Positions 11,493 through 25,212 of a DNA stretch of 64,000 nucleotides are shown here, piece by piece (the first letter of the stretch is position 1; each line of letters starts with the position of its first letter). A program made the translations under genes and the position numbers. The notes under the pieces are model-generated. The model was not told where the DNA came from. It did not search any database and worked only from the letters and a program-made list of their open reading frames with translations. Origin of the DNA: Clusia tigrina (taxonomy: Eukaryota > Arthropoda > Insecta > Diptera > Clusiidae); contig OV050032.1 in assembly GCA_920105625.2 (NCBI GenBank), positions 7,222,129 to 7,286,128 on the forward strand, written 5' to 3'.

Positions 11493-14103
11493 GGCTTTGA
11501 GTGAATTGTTCAGATATTTCTTTGTTCCATTAAAAAATTCCAACACAGGCGAACACTTCCCTAGTCCTGCTTAAAAATCCATTCCCATCTCTGCGATACA
11601 TAAGCGTGTTATGCTCTATGGCTGTGCAGTTGGAAAATTTCCACCGACATACAGAGTCCTCAGGCAAACTTTCTGCCACTCTTAATGACGTATCAATTAC
11701 GGATTCATCTTCCGAAAGTTGCCGGCACTCTCACTCTCCAGTTTGCGCTGCTCTCAGTTTCCATTGCCATTGACGAGTACAGATTGTGGCTTTTGAAATG
11801 GAAGTTTGTTATCTTTAAGCGGAAGTTCAAGCAATGTCTCTCTGCTTAGAGCAGGTTTGGTATAACTTATTAATAGAGTTAACAAGCAGACACTCTTCAA
11901 TCTGGAGTGTGGTTCCTCAGAGTAAGTAAAACCATTGAGAGGAAGTTTAATGCTTAAATAGTGCGTCACTTCTACATTTCTTCCAAATACAGTTTGTTCA
12001 ACTTAAAAAATACTTCAGGAGAAAATTTATAACCGTGTACAGGTAGAATATATAAATGAAAGAAAACTGTATCCATTGCACTTATAACTACTTTCCTCTT
12101 CAATAATGTACTATCCGTAACGAGGAGGTGTTGCCCGATCTCTTCAAGTTATTTTATTCCAAATGTTTTCCTGGGACTTCAACGTTTCTGCTACATCTAT
12201 TTCAGGATTATAGCAATCTAACTTATCACACAGAAGGCCGTGTGGTATACATGTGCTGATACTCAAATGACAGATTTTTCAATTGAAAGGATGTGCTCTC
12301 AACACTCAGAACCGTGAAAGGTTCAAACGGTAAGTCTCAGGATCTATGCTCATTGAACCTTTGACAAGATACTCACAGCAGGCATAGTGGAATTCCTCAA
12401 CTCCCGTAGTAGTACAGAGGGTATTGCTTGACTTTGCAACGAAAAGGATGCTCACTTCCGCAGTTTTCAAGCTATGCACAATTGCAAACTAATTGAAAAA
12501 TCGTTTTACCGGAGTACGACTCAGCATCATTAACGGAGTGATAGTTGACGAGACATTATTAGTACCGTATGCAAGCGGCCATGAATACAGTCGGATATCT
12601 ACACAGATAATTCAGCTTTTCTGCAATCGTTTTTCTTTTTTATAACTTGCAACTCTTTCAATTAAGTTTCATTACAAAAACCATTTCACTGCCCCACACA
12701 AAATGTTGCATTCCCTTTTGGCTAGCGTAGTTCCCACTCTTCAGGAACTGCTTACAAAGAAGACATCTCAGTCATTTTACGACCGCTTTATTGTCTCGTC
12801 TCGCAGAATTTCGTCAGAGTTTCTTTTTCTAATCTGTGGCGATTGCATCATTCGCCTCCACATAAGTCAGTTTCATTTAAGGACTAAGCTCATTGTCTGC
12901 TTGACTTCTGTATTGTCAGCGTTAATAGACTTTAAAAAGGGACTTGTGTAATGACTCGATAGAGGCGAGCCGTCAGTCAGTCCCAGCGAAGCGCTTTAAT
13001 GAGACAAGTCATGTGCGAACTCTGCTTGGTCTGCGCTAAGTTTGCATTTTCCTGAAACTACATTTGCCGTGGAACAGGATCTCAACTGTATCGTTGGCAC
13101 CATCGTCATTACTGTTGGCAATGGCAATCGGCAAGGACACAATAATGAGTTTTGTTTACTTTTGTTCTGCCATTGGGTATTTAAATGTCTTTGCACATTT
13201 CCATTTCGATCCGCTGCGTTTAGTTTCGTTTCGTTTCGCCTCCACCAACCCAAAACCCAAGCGCTGTGCATGCTCTGCGCAATGTTTTATAAAATATATA
13301 AAATCATAACCGTAATCGCACAATCCTCAGTATGGCTCCGAAATAACGAGCCGCATTATAAGTCAAAGCGGAAAAGTTCATGGAAATGCCGGCAACGGTG
13401 TAATAAAACCGTAGCATACTTCCAGGCACAACGCTGGCATCGCTCCAATGCCATGTGACCGTGCGCTTGATTTCCGCTTGGATGTACGTACGAGTACACT
13501 GGAGTACTCTAACATTGTAGTGCTTTCTGCCTTATCACCATGACGATTTGGTCGCTGACGAACTGCAGGCAGTGAGGCGCACGGGGAGCGACCAAAACAA
13601 GAAAAATGGCTTAGAAATGTGCGTAATAAATGAAGTTGCTGAAACATAATCCCAGATATAATTAGCCACGTTGTGCTTAATGATAACACACAATAGCGGA
13701 GAGCTTGCCGCACGGGTTGCTGCACTGATGAGCGGGCGGCCTTTTGTGTGCTGCCAACGCCGCACCCTACAAATGGCATACAATTGCTGTCATTAATTGC
13801 TGAATGGCAGGATTCTTTCTTCAATGTGCTGCGCCTTTTTGTTGTTTTTTATTTAATTTTTTATTGTGTTTTTTTCGCATTATTTCTTCGTATTTGCTTT
13901 CCCACTCTCATTTGGGTTGCGCTGTACTCGTATTTCCCACCGCCCACGCATCTCACCCATGCCTCGCTTTCGCTTTTTCCCATTTGGCGAACGAATTCTT
14001 CATTATGTCTGCTTATCAGCGTGTGGCGGTGCGGATTTTTATTTGCACGATTACCCAACCATCGGCTCCCTACTGTGAGCATTAGGCCATTCTCCTCTTT
14101 ATG

Positions 14104-14104
<1 letters not shown>
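11493..14104. other. Non-coding block, nothing firm recognised
   Basis: The open frames here (up to 171 aa near 13.75-14.26 kb) are low-complexity or overlap the CA repeat. No domain was recognised. Confidence 0.4.

Positions 14105-14144
<40 letters not shown>
14105..14144. repeat. (CA)n microsatellite
   Basis: About 20 uninterrupted CA units, continuing as imperfect CA to about 14160. Confidence 0.95.
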
Positions 14145-14150
<6 letters not shown>

Positions 14151-14679
14151 ATATACCCACACAGCCACGTAAATGCACATATCCAAACATGCACGAGTAC
14201 GCGCATGAAATTCGTTTGTCTTGTCTTCTTGCGGAGCTGCGGCATAAATCCTTGTCTCTGTAGGGATAAATGTCATGAGTGTGTGTATGTGTTGCATGTG
14301 TCTGGCTATGTGTGTGTGTGTGAAGCTGTGTATATGGGCTTATGTGTGAGTATTACGAATATGAAATGTGCCCATTAAAAATATGTATACAAAAAAAAGA
14401 AAAACAAAAAGCGTATTTATTCATTTCACTCTACATGCGGTCTATGTCAATCATTTACTTTATATTTGAGTGAAATTGGCAGAGTCTTAATCACAGCTGC
14501 CAATTTCGTGTACTGGCATTAGCTGATCAACGCAGCTGTAGAGGGCAACGCTCATTCATATTGGTCTGCCAAAAAATGGAGTACCTTGAGTACGCTTGAA
14601 AATGTGTGTTTTCGCTCCTACTGAGAGCCAATAATACCAAGAGCAGATTGGCAAGTAAGTTCAGGTGATTCAAAAAATT

Positions 14680-14777
14680 GAGAAAAAGGGTTTAAATGAG
14701 AGCTCGCCAGCTCCTTGAAGCTGAATGAAAAAATAGAGAAAAAGGGTTTAAATGAGAGCTCGCCAGCTCCTTGAAGC
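14680..14777. repeat. 42-bp direct duplication
   Basis: An identical 42-bp segment (gagaaaaagggtttaaatga... to ...ccttgaagc) occurs at 14680-14721 and 14736-14777, a 56-bp period. Confidence 0.9.
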
Positions 14778-15751
14778 ACTCGTTCCTACTGGAGACTGCG
14801 TCGTCGATTTGAACATTCAACTGAATCTGTCCGCCGGTATCCTCAAGGTGTTTGCACTCTGCAGCAAAATGTGGCTATCCACACCTCTGAGTGCTTCACA
14901 CCGATGCCTCCAATGCTGGGTATTCTCTGGTCCGGGTCGACTCATGATGCTCGTGATCGAGTTGCATGATGTCGGCGTGACGTTCTATACGCTTAGGAAT
15001 GTCGATTCGAGATCTCCTTTAATCTCTACTGTTCGATTGGCCGCCTTACAAGTGCATATGTAGTCCATAAGTGAGTGCACTGTGTGTGCATGTCCTTAAA
15101 GATGTGTAGGGTATGGCTAATCTTTTAGGCTTTAGCAAACTTTTGCCGTTATTCTGCGGCAGGCAGATTTATTTTTTTTTTGTTTCTAACGGTTAATGGC
15201 TCTGCAAGTTCTTCGGCGCTAATGCTTCCTTGGCTTGGTTTGCTGTATTTGCTCGACTGTGCTCTGTGTGGCACGTACAAACATAGTTATGCGGGATTAT
15301 TAATGCTCCTACATGCCGTTGGCACCCCATTAATGATGCATAAACATGAGCATGTTCGTACGTGCAAGTGCTGGGTTATACTCCCGATGAAACAAGTAAA
15401 CAAACTGCTGAGGCACAACCGATTGGAAACTGTTCAGCCAGCGGAAGTTCTGATATTAAACAAACGGATTTCATCATATCGAACAAAAATAAAACAAGTA
15501 AAGAAAGCTGAGGATGGATTGTGTGTACTACGAACTACCCAAACATTGGGACAATGGACTCGTCCTTCCAGCGTAATGACTTAATGGAACTTAACTGAAC
15601 TTTTGACTGGAATAATGGATCTCTACAGGCGTCTCACACTTCTAAACCTGACTGCTCAATTAGTATTAAAAAAGGAGATTGTTGAAGTCCTCATATGTAG
15701 AAGTCAATCCCAATAAGCTTCATAGCAGGAAGTTTTGATTTTATAATGGAG

Positions 15752-15820
15752 TGGGGTCAATACATTCTGATCGTGTCTATTATACAATGGGGACAGTACA
15801 TACTGATCGTGTCTATTATG
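15752..15820. repeat. 36-bp imperfect tandem duplication
   Basis: Two copies of about 33 bp contain the shared stretch ctgatcgtgtctattat, at about 15752-15784 and 15788-15820. Confidence 0.8.
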
Positions 15821-17672
15821 GATCATCTCACACTGTCTTCTGTAGCTGTCTTTTTAGTCCTGTTTGCTTACAGCAGCATGATGAGCTTTCCCAAGCACGA
15901 ATTTATGCCTATATGGTACGTAGAGGGATGCATTGGTAAATGACCAATCGTAGTTGGTGAGAATATCATTGTCACCTGCCTGCGTTTTCGTTCCACGCAT
16001 TTATAGTTCATATGCCAAAAATTCGCCTATAAGTACTAAAAGTATGTGAAGGGACAAATATTTGGAATCAACCTCAAGTAAAGGAGCAAATTTTGGAAAC
16101 AATTTTGTTGGGGTGTTTATTTTGCAATCTTGTGATTCTGTATTCCAAATTTTCGCCGCGAAAAATCCCACCAGAATTTGAGTGGCGAGATGGATCAATC
16201 GAAATTCATAATGCTGAGCCGCTTGCGCTGAAAATCGGTGTCTGTGAGGTGGAAAAACTGAGGATGTTGTCTTGCAAAATGCGAACCTTTCAGTCACCGG
16301 TATGACTGGTATGAGAAACAAAAATCTGATATCTGCCCATCATTTTTGGTCTGTCTGACACATTTACCTCGTTCTGCGATAAGACATCATAGTAAAAGGG
16401 TGAAAGTGAAATATTTCACAAATGCTTTTTTGGTGGAGACCATCAGAGTCCGATTTGATTGTGACTCGAAGCAGTTCCCTCCTGCCAAGTACATTAAAGA
16501 AATCTTCATTATCCACACACACATACAGCTGCAGCCACTCACACACACACACTGCAGCCACTCACACACACACACACGCATACACTCACAAACCTTTTCG
16601 TGAGTCTCCAGCAGGTTCAGTTAAATACACTGCTTAAACTGAGTCGATTTGCGAATTGAAAGAATGCCTTTAAGTTTCATTACAGAGAGGACAAAAATAA
16701 ATAAAGCACAAAAAAAAAAAACAATAAAAACAAGAAAGAAAGAAAAACATTTACATAAAAAACACGCTTGAGGCCATATTTATACATTTAAGTCTACAGA
16801 CAAAGCGTGCGACTGCACAGCGAGCTTTGCATGCGAGTATTTGCACAGAGTGATTCTAAAAGACGGTCTAAAACACGGTCGCTGCTTGCCTGCCTGACGC
16901 CATCCTTGTATGTCCTGTGTATGGGAGTGTGGGTAAATGAGCGCGTGTGCACATGTTATATGAGTGGGGGTGCGTGTGTGCGTGTGTATGTGTGTTTTTA
17001 CAGCTTTAATCATACACAAATGCAGCGAAACATGAAAGATGTTAATTTGAAAGCAAAAAAAAAAAAATAAAAAAAAAATAAAAATAATATAAGGCAAAAA
17101 GGAGAGAGAACGCGCTGATAAAAAAGCACATAAATGTCAAAAGTGGGTGGAGGTCGCGCGTACCTAAACGAAAACTGTTTAGAACAGGACGGCACACAGG
17201 CAAAGGGAGCAGCAGCCAGAGCAAGTCTGCGAGCACGGTGCACTTTTGCCGCTGCCACCTTTCATACATTCACTTTGCTGAAACTGCTAATGTGACAAGG
17301 TGACGAGTATGTCTGTGCCAGGTAAAAAAGCAAAGCAGAACTTCCCAATCGGAAGCAGAGCGGACTGATTATCATATTTAGGGCGAGATATTTCTTTGAT
17401 ATAATTGGCGTTGGGCAGGAAACAGGATCAAATGTCTCTAAGTGTACATCTGGATACAAAATATTTCAGAGACTCCATCTTCTCAGATCATAGTGTAGCA
17501 GCTCTACTTCTCTTTTTTGTTTTTGTGTGTTTTTGACGTACAAGTGCGGCAATATGCCAACATATCTACTGACGCCGTCGCTTATGCTTCTAAAGCATCA
17601 CAAAGTACTCAAATATGCTGTGAAAAAGATCGGTCAGAACTAAGAATTGATCGTGAATTGGTTGTTTAAGTA
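15821..17672. other. Non-coding block with CA/GT and poly-A tracts
   Basis: CA runs lie at about 16517-16592, a GT-rich stretch at about 16965-16996 and long A-rich tracts at about 16705-16745 and 17055-17100. No exon was recognised. Confidence 0.4.
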
Positions 17673-18030
17673 GATCGATCCCACCATCGCAATGCCTCTG
17701 CTTTATGAAGGCTAGTCAAGATACTGAAAGTGTCGCTCATTTTTATTTTCTCAAAAGTAAATGGATCGGTCCCAAAATCGCAATGCCTCTGCTTTATGAA
17801 GGCTAGTCAAGATACTGAAAGGGTCGCTCATTTTTATTTTCTCAAAAGTAAATAGATCGGTCCCAAAATCGCAATGCCTCTGCTTTATGAAGGCTAGTCA
17901 AGATACTGAAAGGGTCACTCATTTGTTTTCTTAAAACTAAGTAGATCGATCCCACCATCGCAATGCCTCTGCTTTATGAAGGCTAGTCAAGATACTGAAA
18001 GGGTCGCTCATTTTTATTTTCTCAAAAGAA
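17673..18030. repeat. About 90-bp minisatellite, 4 copies
   Basis: Units start at about 17673, 17764, 17855 and 17944 with gatcgatcccaccatcgc or gatcggtcccaaaatcgc, followed by aatgcctctgctttatgaag. Copies 1 and 4 share ccaccatcg while 2 and 3 share ccaaaatcg. Confidence 0.95.
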
Positions 18031-21000
18031 AAAGAAGATATACAGATATAAAAAAGATTATCCTTGTCAGCTGGAGTATTCCTAATGTCCGGCTCTGAAT
18101 AATGGAACTGAAAGGGTAGCCCGACTCCTGAGGGCTCTGATACGATTATGTCAGGTAAAGCGCAACAAGGACAAATAAAGACGGTTTTATAAGGTCCATG
18201 CAATAGTTTCGAGGGCTGTCTGTAGAAATCGACACAGCCTCTGATTGAAATTCGCCGCAACCTCCCGAATTGTTACTAGACGCTAAGACTCTATCTCTCA
18301 TACCTGTTGTGGTAAAGTTTCCCTCTGGTCTAGTCTTTTCAGACTTCGTAGGTCACACGAACTTCAGCGTAATTCTGCCACTCACAAAATCCGTCAATTC
18401 GTGCACTCGGGCACACTGGTCTGCACAGGAAGCTGGTTCCAATTCACATCAAGCCGTTTTTGTTGGTGTATCGCCTTCGTAACCAAGTGACGTTGCGTTT
18501 CATTCTCAATAATACCTTCATGTTCTCCTTAAGTCCTTTTCTGCTTCAGGTCCGTCCATTTCCGACTGGGAGCCAACGAATTTTCTCACTCAGTTAGTTC
18601 GGTAAATGCGGTGTGCTGATGTCCTCGTAGCTTTTACTGCGTTCATTTACACAGATGTGCGTAGCGGAATGTCGCCTGTATATATGTGTGTGTGTGTACA
18701 TAATATACTTACGTATGCACATATATTAATTTTAATATATTACAAAATGTGTTGACATTTGATTAAAGTCAAAATTTGTCGGTGTGTGTGTGGGTGCGCG
18801 TGTGTTATTTTTACGCAGCGCCGCACCGTATTTGTGTGTGCAAATACTCCAGCACTCTTAATGAAATCCCAAACATCATTTGCTGCATACCTACGAGCAT
18901 TTTCTTAATTAATTGTGCTCTTTAGGTTGAAATTTGCGTTTCGTGTGCGCATTTAAATTTTAAATATATCGAGAATTATGCTGCGCCTGACAGCAACGTA
19001 CTCATCTGCACACAACACTGCCGGGCGCTCAAACGGACATGTTGGTGGGTCTGTGTGTGTGCAAATTAATAGTCACACCCGCACTAGCCACTTCGGCATT
19101 TCACTCTTGGGCCACATGCAATTACTTGAAGTGTGACAAAATTGCACTGCAAAGTGTTTTCATTCCTCCTTAAATATTTTCATCTTTCACTCCGGCTGCC
19201 ACACGGACACTTGGTCTCTCCGTCGCACAGTGGAGTGCATATCTCAACGAAAATGTGTCTCAAAATTATTTACAGCAATTATAGAGTAAATTTTCGTATT
19301 TTTGAGCCACGTGAATCATTCCATTTCAGTCAGAAATTATGTACAAGTTCCTGTAAAAGATGGAGTCAAAGTTAGAAGCTGGAGCAAAGTTTGCGAAAGT
19401 GCATTTAGTTTGAACGAGCATACGCTGAAAAGTAAAGTCTTTCGGAATATTTGGTTTCCATGCGATAGAAGGACCTTTAAACACCGCTCTTTTAGTTACA
19501 CAGTTCGTATAAACAAATGGTCCATTACGGTCCATTATCAATTGTCCTTCTTCCCCGCAACCAGTGGCATTAGGGCCGGATAGTGGGAACATTCGTAAAA
19601 GTTACTGATAATAAATAGCTGAGAGCTCGAAGGTTTCAAATGGTCCACAGCGGCTCAAAGCGCAACATAACACAAGAATAGCACTGGTCCGTGAAGAGCT
19701 CCGATGTCGCTGGTGTTGCATGTGAGCTTGGTCAGAGGCTTTTGTTTGTGTCACTGCGGTAGAGCAATCCGCAGTTGACAACAGAGCCCAGATGCAAACT
19801 TTTGCAGTATTGTGGCAACAGAATTGATTCATCTGCGACAACTCCGTAATAGTTTGGAGACCTTCGTAGAACATTGAAGGGACTTTATAACTACACATTG
19901 GATTCCATAGATTTGAGTTGCTTGTGGGTATTTACTGACGCATTCTCTTCCTCACTTAAAATGTGGGATCTGCCTCTCTAATACCGATTGAAATTGCCTT
20001 TGGCTGTTGTTGTATTTGACCCCCAGTGACATGTACATGCTACACTTACATGTTCACACATCCATGTATGAACATACTTATGTATAGGTTCATGTACTTT
20101 CCTACGTTATAACGATATACAATAAACCACAGTTTGCATAGACAACTCGTTCTATTCACTTCCTAAGGGGTTTTGTGCCCTTCTTCCAACACTCTGCTTG
20201 AAGTATATAAACTTCTTCGGTGGTTTCAGTAGTGTGTGCTCTCTTCTTATTCTTTACCGCTAGTTAGCTAGGAGACTTGCAGGAACAATTACTCTCCGAA
20301 GTTTGAAATTTTGATGGTATTTCCACAAAAGTTGCTCTTACCAAATGTGAACATAAACAAATTGCGATTTTTATTTCCTCGTGCTCCCTCGTCTTCCTAA
20401 ACCAAGGCACAGTTATTGAGGTGCCTTGAAATGCAGTTTTACCTAAAGATGCAACCAATAACGTCAGATCTCCCTTTCGGTGTTGCTTTCGGTCATGATG
20501 GCGAGGTGGAAAGAAAGTACGCAAAGCCTATGCTGAAGTGCAGAGCGAGTCATTTCCGACTCCCACTCCACGTAAAGTGTGGGGCCCCTAAAAGTGATTG
20601 AGTATTTGGCCAACATTTTATGCTCCTTTGGCCCACTGTGCCTCTTTTGGTCTGGTCTTGTTTGGGTTTTCTTGCAAGCTGTGAACAGCTGCCTCTACAA
20701 GCGTTTGCTTTTGATTTTGGCACTATGTTCATGTATTTATATTTACACATATTCATATACGAGTATACGCTGTGTGCTGACCTATGAAAATAATCAATTT
20801 GTGTCGCTGGTGTGTTGTTGCTGGCACTGGCCACTGCACTGCATTGGGGGGTTGCACACGATCACGCTTCGGTGACAAGTGCACTGCTTTTGCAGGGAAT
20901 TTTGTATGAATTTGTGTCTCTATTTCTCATTAAATTTGTATAAAACCAGTTCACAAGTTAGTGCAATGTGGTCGTGTGAAGTGCTCCATTGACAGCAGTA

Positions 21001-21899
21001 GTAAACATTTATTCATACCTATTTGTGACCTGGTCGAGTGGCTGCTTGTGAAAGTGCGGCTATCCTCCCAGTTATACGAGTATAACAAAGTCCATTCGTG
21101 TCTTGGTTTTGTCTTTAATGTGTCCAATATTGAGTGTGATTCTGGTTAATGGCCGGCATCTATTTAAGTCATAAGGGGTTTTGTACCCTTCCACCATAAC
21201 TGGGTATAAACTTCTTGGGTGGTTACAATTTGCATAACTGTGCATTCACAAACCAAAGCAGCACATCCTTTGACTGTTTAATTAGTGATATGAAACCATC
21301 ACGAATCCTTCAATGGATCGCATTGCATATTGCTAATGACCGCACGCATCTCTGCTCCATACGCAGGCGAAGGAAGGAAACGGAAAATAAATCATCATCT
21401 GATTGGTAACAGCTGCATCCGCAATATTATGCGCTTGTGCAATCACAACCACCGCACTGACTTCGTATGTTAGCTCTACACATGTGCTGCCTTAATGCAA
21501 CACCAACACCATCACCAACACGCCGACGGGCTCCACGCGACACCATAGTACATCCTGTTGAACTCAGCAGACGATTGTGGCATCATTTACGTTTCGTGCA
21601 TTTCTCGTAGATGTGCTACTCAGATATGCTAATTAACCACACCATTACTAATGAAGAATCCCATAGGCAATGTCCAAAATCCAGAACTGGAATATGTGGT
21701 TGCTTAACAGGCAATAAAATGCTTGAAATTACCAAAGTAGACACTATTTGGGCTCTATTATTAGTAGAAGGATATTAAACAAATAAATCCGCAACATTTT
21801 GATAGAAAGCAATCAGTTTCGTTGGTCAAGAGTTCGAGTCAGTGTTCAAGCGAATCCGCTCTACACATTCACTTCGGTTAAAAAATAGTGACCAACTGT
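18031..21899. other. Non-coding block, nothing firm recognised
   Basis: GT runs lie near 18684-18698 and 18780-18805. No supported exon, RNA gene or transposon domain. Confidence 0.4.
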
Positions 21900-22555
21900 C
21901 ACTGTGGACCATTATTGTGTGTAGGGGATTGAAAGCACCGCGACCTTTCGATCTATTGTGCTAAGCACATCTTTGAGTCCTATCCTCTGGATAAACGTGA
22001 TGACAAGTTTTGGCTCCAGAGGTTTCACATCACTGGCAGAGCCCTGGAAGAATACCAAGTATTTCCTGCGGGTGTGCATGAGAGGCGGACATTCTGTCAA
22101 CACATGCAAAGAAGTCTTTTCTTCCTCCATACAGAATCTGCAGAAGCCTTCCGAGGTGACCCCCATCCTCACTGTATATGAGTTCAGTTTACAGTATCCT
22201 GTGAGTAGGCCTGTCATCATCCTAAGATTATTCTTAGAGAGATTGATGAGTGATTTGAATCTTTTTAGGTGGTATGTCCCTAGCACACTCTTTGATACCG
22301 TTAGGCCTGGTGTGTTAACCCAGTGTTTGTGCCTATGGTGTTACTCATCGCACCTAAGCTGGCTGAACAGCTTGCCCTTGTCTACACCACAGAAGGGTTC
22401 TGAGCCAATAAAGGGTGTTGCAGCCCCCTTCCTTGCAAGTTCGTCGGCAATCTCGTTCCCGTCTATGCCAGCATGTCCTGTTATCCATAGAATGGTAACT
22501 ATGTTGCGTGAGCCAAGAGCATTAAGTTTTTTATTGCACTTCCACTGTGGACCAT
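21900..22555 (-). mobile_element. 5'-truncated non-LTR retrotransposon with 13-bp target duplications
   Basis: The element body is 22542-21913, reading on the minus strand. It is bracketed by the direct repeat CACTGTGGACCAT at 21900-21912 and 22543-22555, a typical target-site duplication. The coding order is the RNase H end (ILWITGHAGIDGNEIADELA, then FIGSEPFCGVD), one in-frame TAA after RCDE, then the tail LSKNNLRMMTGLLTGYCKL and the zinc knuckle CRFCMEEEKTSLHVLTEC. The 3' end contains CACAATAGATCGAAAGGTCG. Apart from that stop the frame stays open to near the 3' end, so the insertion is relatively young. It belongs to the I/Jockey/R1-like group with RNase H; the clade is not fixed. Confidence 0.9.
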
Positions 22556-23329
22556 ATTAGCAGCGAATACTGTTGGAATGAATGGAAACCTGCTTCTATT
22601 TCAAATAAAGAGGGCTCCCCACATAATTCCGTGAAGGTCCACGTCACTCTGTTCAAAGTTAGCAGCTTTTAGCTAATTTCTTGGATTGTCTGAACTATTC
22701 TTCAGCACTGTTTTTCTCGGTTGTGTTAAAATTTTTGATATTTCCATTCTATATTAGACGTTCACGTCGGCTATTTGAGTGTCCAAGGCTCTGTTATGAA
22801 CCTTGAACACCGCTGAGGATACCCCAGCGTAAGTACGTTCGTTACAGTGGATCTGTGATATGTACCACTGGGAAGCTGACATGACAGATATGGGGATGCA
22901 GCGATGATTTCTGAATTGTTCCTGAGATGTTAGTCCGGAGAATCTCGGGATCCATAAACCAGAGACAGCAGTGTCTTGAAATTCTAACAAACTTCGTGAC
23001 ATGGCTAAAGGTGGTGAAAGTTTCGAATTGACACAAATCGCGGAATAGTTTTCATAAGAACTGTTGTTGAGAATTCAATAGTTTTGGCAGCACTTTGAAC
23101 AATCTTTTCAAATTGATTCATTGTATACAAATGTGTTGGTTAATATTCCTTTACTGCTCGTAGAACAGCCATGACCATAGCCATATAATTGGGGAGCTTA
23201 ACAGCATTTACAGTAACATCAGCAAACAGGCCAGTGTGATTCTAGCAAGCAGCTAACGACCCATGTGATAGTCAATTTGGGTGGCTAGGAAAAAAATTCC
23301 AAATCTCACAGTCAACATAGAAGCTAGGT
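22556..23329. other. Non-coding block, nothing recognised
   Basis: No supported gene or repeat. Confidence 0.35.
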
Positions 23330-23392
23330 AGGTTATATGGCTGTCCTAAGACTCACTTAGGTCTGTTCATGGCCCATTGTGGCTCCTAAAAG
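23330..23392 (-). mobile_element. Possible 3' end remnant of a non-LTR element
   Basis: The segment has a ctaggtaggtt start and the stretch ctcacttaggtctgttcatg followed by gcccattgtgg. It resembles, from general memory, the 3' UTR ends of fly non-LTR elements that finish in AGGTT-type pentamers. No coding part is present, so this is weak. Confidence 0.3.
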
Positions 23393-23424
23393 CTAAGATT
23401 CAACACTTCCTTCAAGCATCAAGC

Positions 23425-23548
23425 ATAAAAGAAACTCCTTATTAGTGTTGCATTATTTCAACTTGTACCGCATATGATTAGCAGGATAAGGGGGATAAAT
23501 TGTGGTACAAGCTGAAATAATGCAACACTTATAAGGAGTTTCTTTTAT
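23425..23548. repeat. Inverted repeat with 45-bp arms (hairpin or MITE-like)
   Basis: The left arm 23425-23469 and right arm 23504-23548 are reverse complements with only two mismatches, around a 34-bp spacer. Transcribed from either strand it would fold into a long, nearly perfect hairpin. No coding content. It could be a minimal foldback or MITE element or a small-RNA hairpin precursor. No clear target duplication was seen. Confidence 0.85.
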
Positions 23549-23789
23549 CAGCGAACCATGAAGACGAATTGCATCCTCTGGGTTGAAGGATACAGAAAAA
23601 CGCGTAATTGGAAGAAACTGCAGGTGAAACTATTAACCAATTGGGTTTGTTTTGTGTTGAATTGTATTGTAAGTATAACGGAAGGAGATCAAAGGTGGGA
23701 AACTGCCACAGACTGGGCAACTCTTTGTTATAGTGTCTGATTACAAGTCAATAAACATTTACGATTTTTATACTATTACCTTTGTATCA

Positions 23790-23866
23790 ACCACAATAGA
23801 TCTTTCAGGTCGCAGTGTATAACACCCTTAAATATATCTATCTATCTATCTATCTATCTACCTTTG
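23790..23866 (+). mobile_element. Non-LTR 3'-end remnant with (CTAT)n tail
   Basis: The segment caggtcgcagtgtataacacc plus cttaaatatat is almost the same as 49337-49370, then runs into (CTAT)n at about 23837-23861. It is the 3' terminus of the element family also present at 49.1-49.4 and 55 kb. Confidence 0.55.
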
Positions 23867-25212
23867 TATCTATCAGAATATAATTAAAACCCTCCCACAA
23901 AATATGTTTATCACTACCCTACACTTCTAACAGAATATTTTTAATGGAAAATAATCATATAGTAAATATTTTACATAGAAAAGGATGAACACCAGCTACC
24001 AAGGCTTTCGGGTCTCTATCAGAATAAAGTTAAAACACTTCAACAAAATATGTTTATCAAACAAAGTACGCTTCTATCTGCAAACTTTCGGAAAATGAAA
24101 CCATGCGGATGCGTGAAAAATCCGATCTGATTAGTTGACATTGCGTGGATCACCACGCCATTAGAATACCAATGTCAGGCAACCGAGGAAAGTTTTATCA
24201 AATTTGCGGAGCTTTTCCATTTTAAAGACTCTTTTCATGAAAACTTCGAATTTAAATACCAAATTGAATTTATTTATGGCGTCACTGCGATAACACATGC
24301 ACTCGAGCTCACATAAACTTACAAACACACACACACACACACACACACACTCACTCACTCACTGGCACTCCTATAGATAATTGTATGCAAATGTACACAC
24401 AATTATAAAAACAAATCCTCCTGGCTATGCGAATAAATGTTTGCCCACATTAGCGAAAATTCCGCCCGCATACGAGTCCGTCTGCGGCGCGGCGCGGCCA
24501 GTGTGAAAATTTGTAAATTTGAAAATGCAAAATGTGAAAATATTTACATCCGCCGCTGGCGCTGCCGCTATCTCTGCCGCCGTTCCGGACTACTGCGCTG
24601 CTATATGAGAGTATTCAAGTTTCGCTGCGCGTTGGTAAATTTTTAAAACAAATATTGGAATGTATGCGACAACGAACGCAGAGCGTCTCCTACGGCAGAG
24701 AGATATGCTATTTTTTGATTGATGAATGCTGACAACCTTTTTCACACAAGACTGCATTGATAATATCGTTATTATCATCATTATGATCATTATTGATAGG
24801 CGAATTGCTCGCACAGTAATCATTCATGTGCGACACACGCGCGAATATGCGAAAAACGCAGCAGCAGCAGAGGTGATGAGCCGTTTGGGCGCGTCACCAA
24901 AAACAAATACTCCAAAATCCCCAACCCAATCCAACCCATTCCATGCCATCCCAGCGTGCACAAATTGATATTTAATATAATGCAACATAAATAAATAAAC
25001 AAAAACCAATCTATAGGCGTCATTTTAATTATAAAATTTAATTTTCACTTTCTCTGCCAATTTGTGAGCGCACTCAATTCGACAAACTCGAAATTGATCA
25101 CACGCGCGTTTCTGGCAGCTGCCGCTGAGCATTTGTTGATAGATAGATTAATAAATTAATAATAACGCAATTATAAAATTGATAATAACATAAAAAATCC
25201 ATTTACTTGCAG
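23867..25212. other. Presumed Dscam2 intron upstream of the Ig4/Ig5 exon
   Basis: A (CA)n microsatellite lies at about 24322-24350, followed by a few TCAC units. No further immunoglobulin exon was recognised upstream in this window. Confidence 0.4.

Noticed and set aside
24824..24975. Gly/Trp-repeat frame (GMGWIGLG)
   Set aside because: Arises from short CCAACCCAATCC-like simple sequence; no domain.
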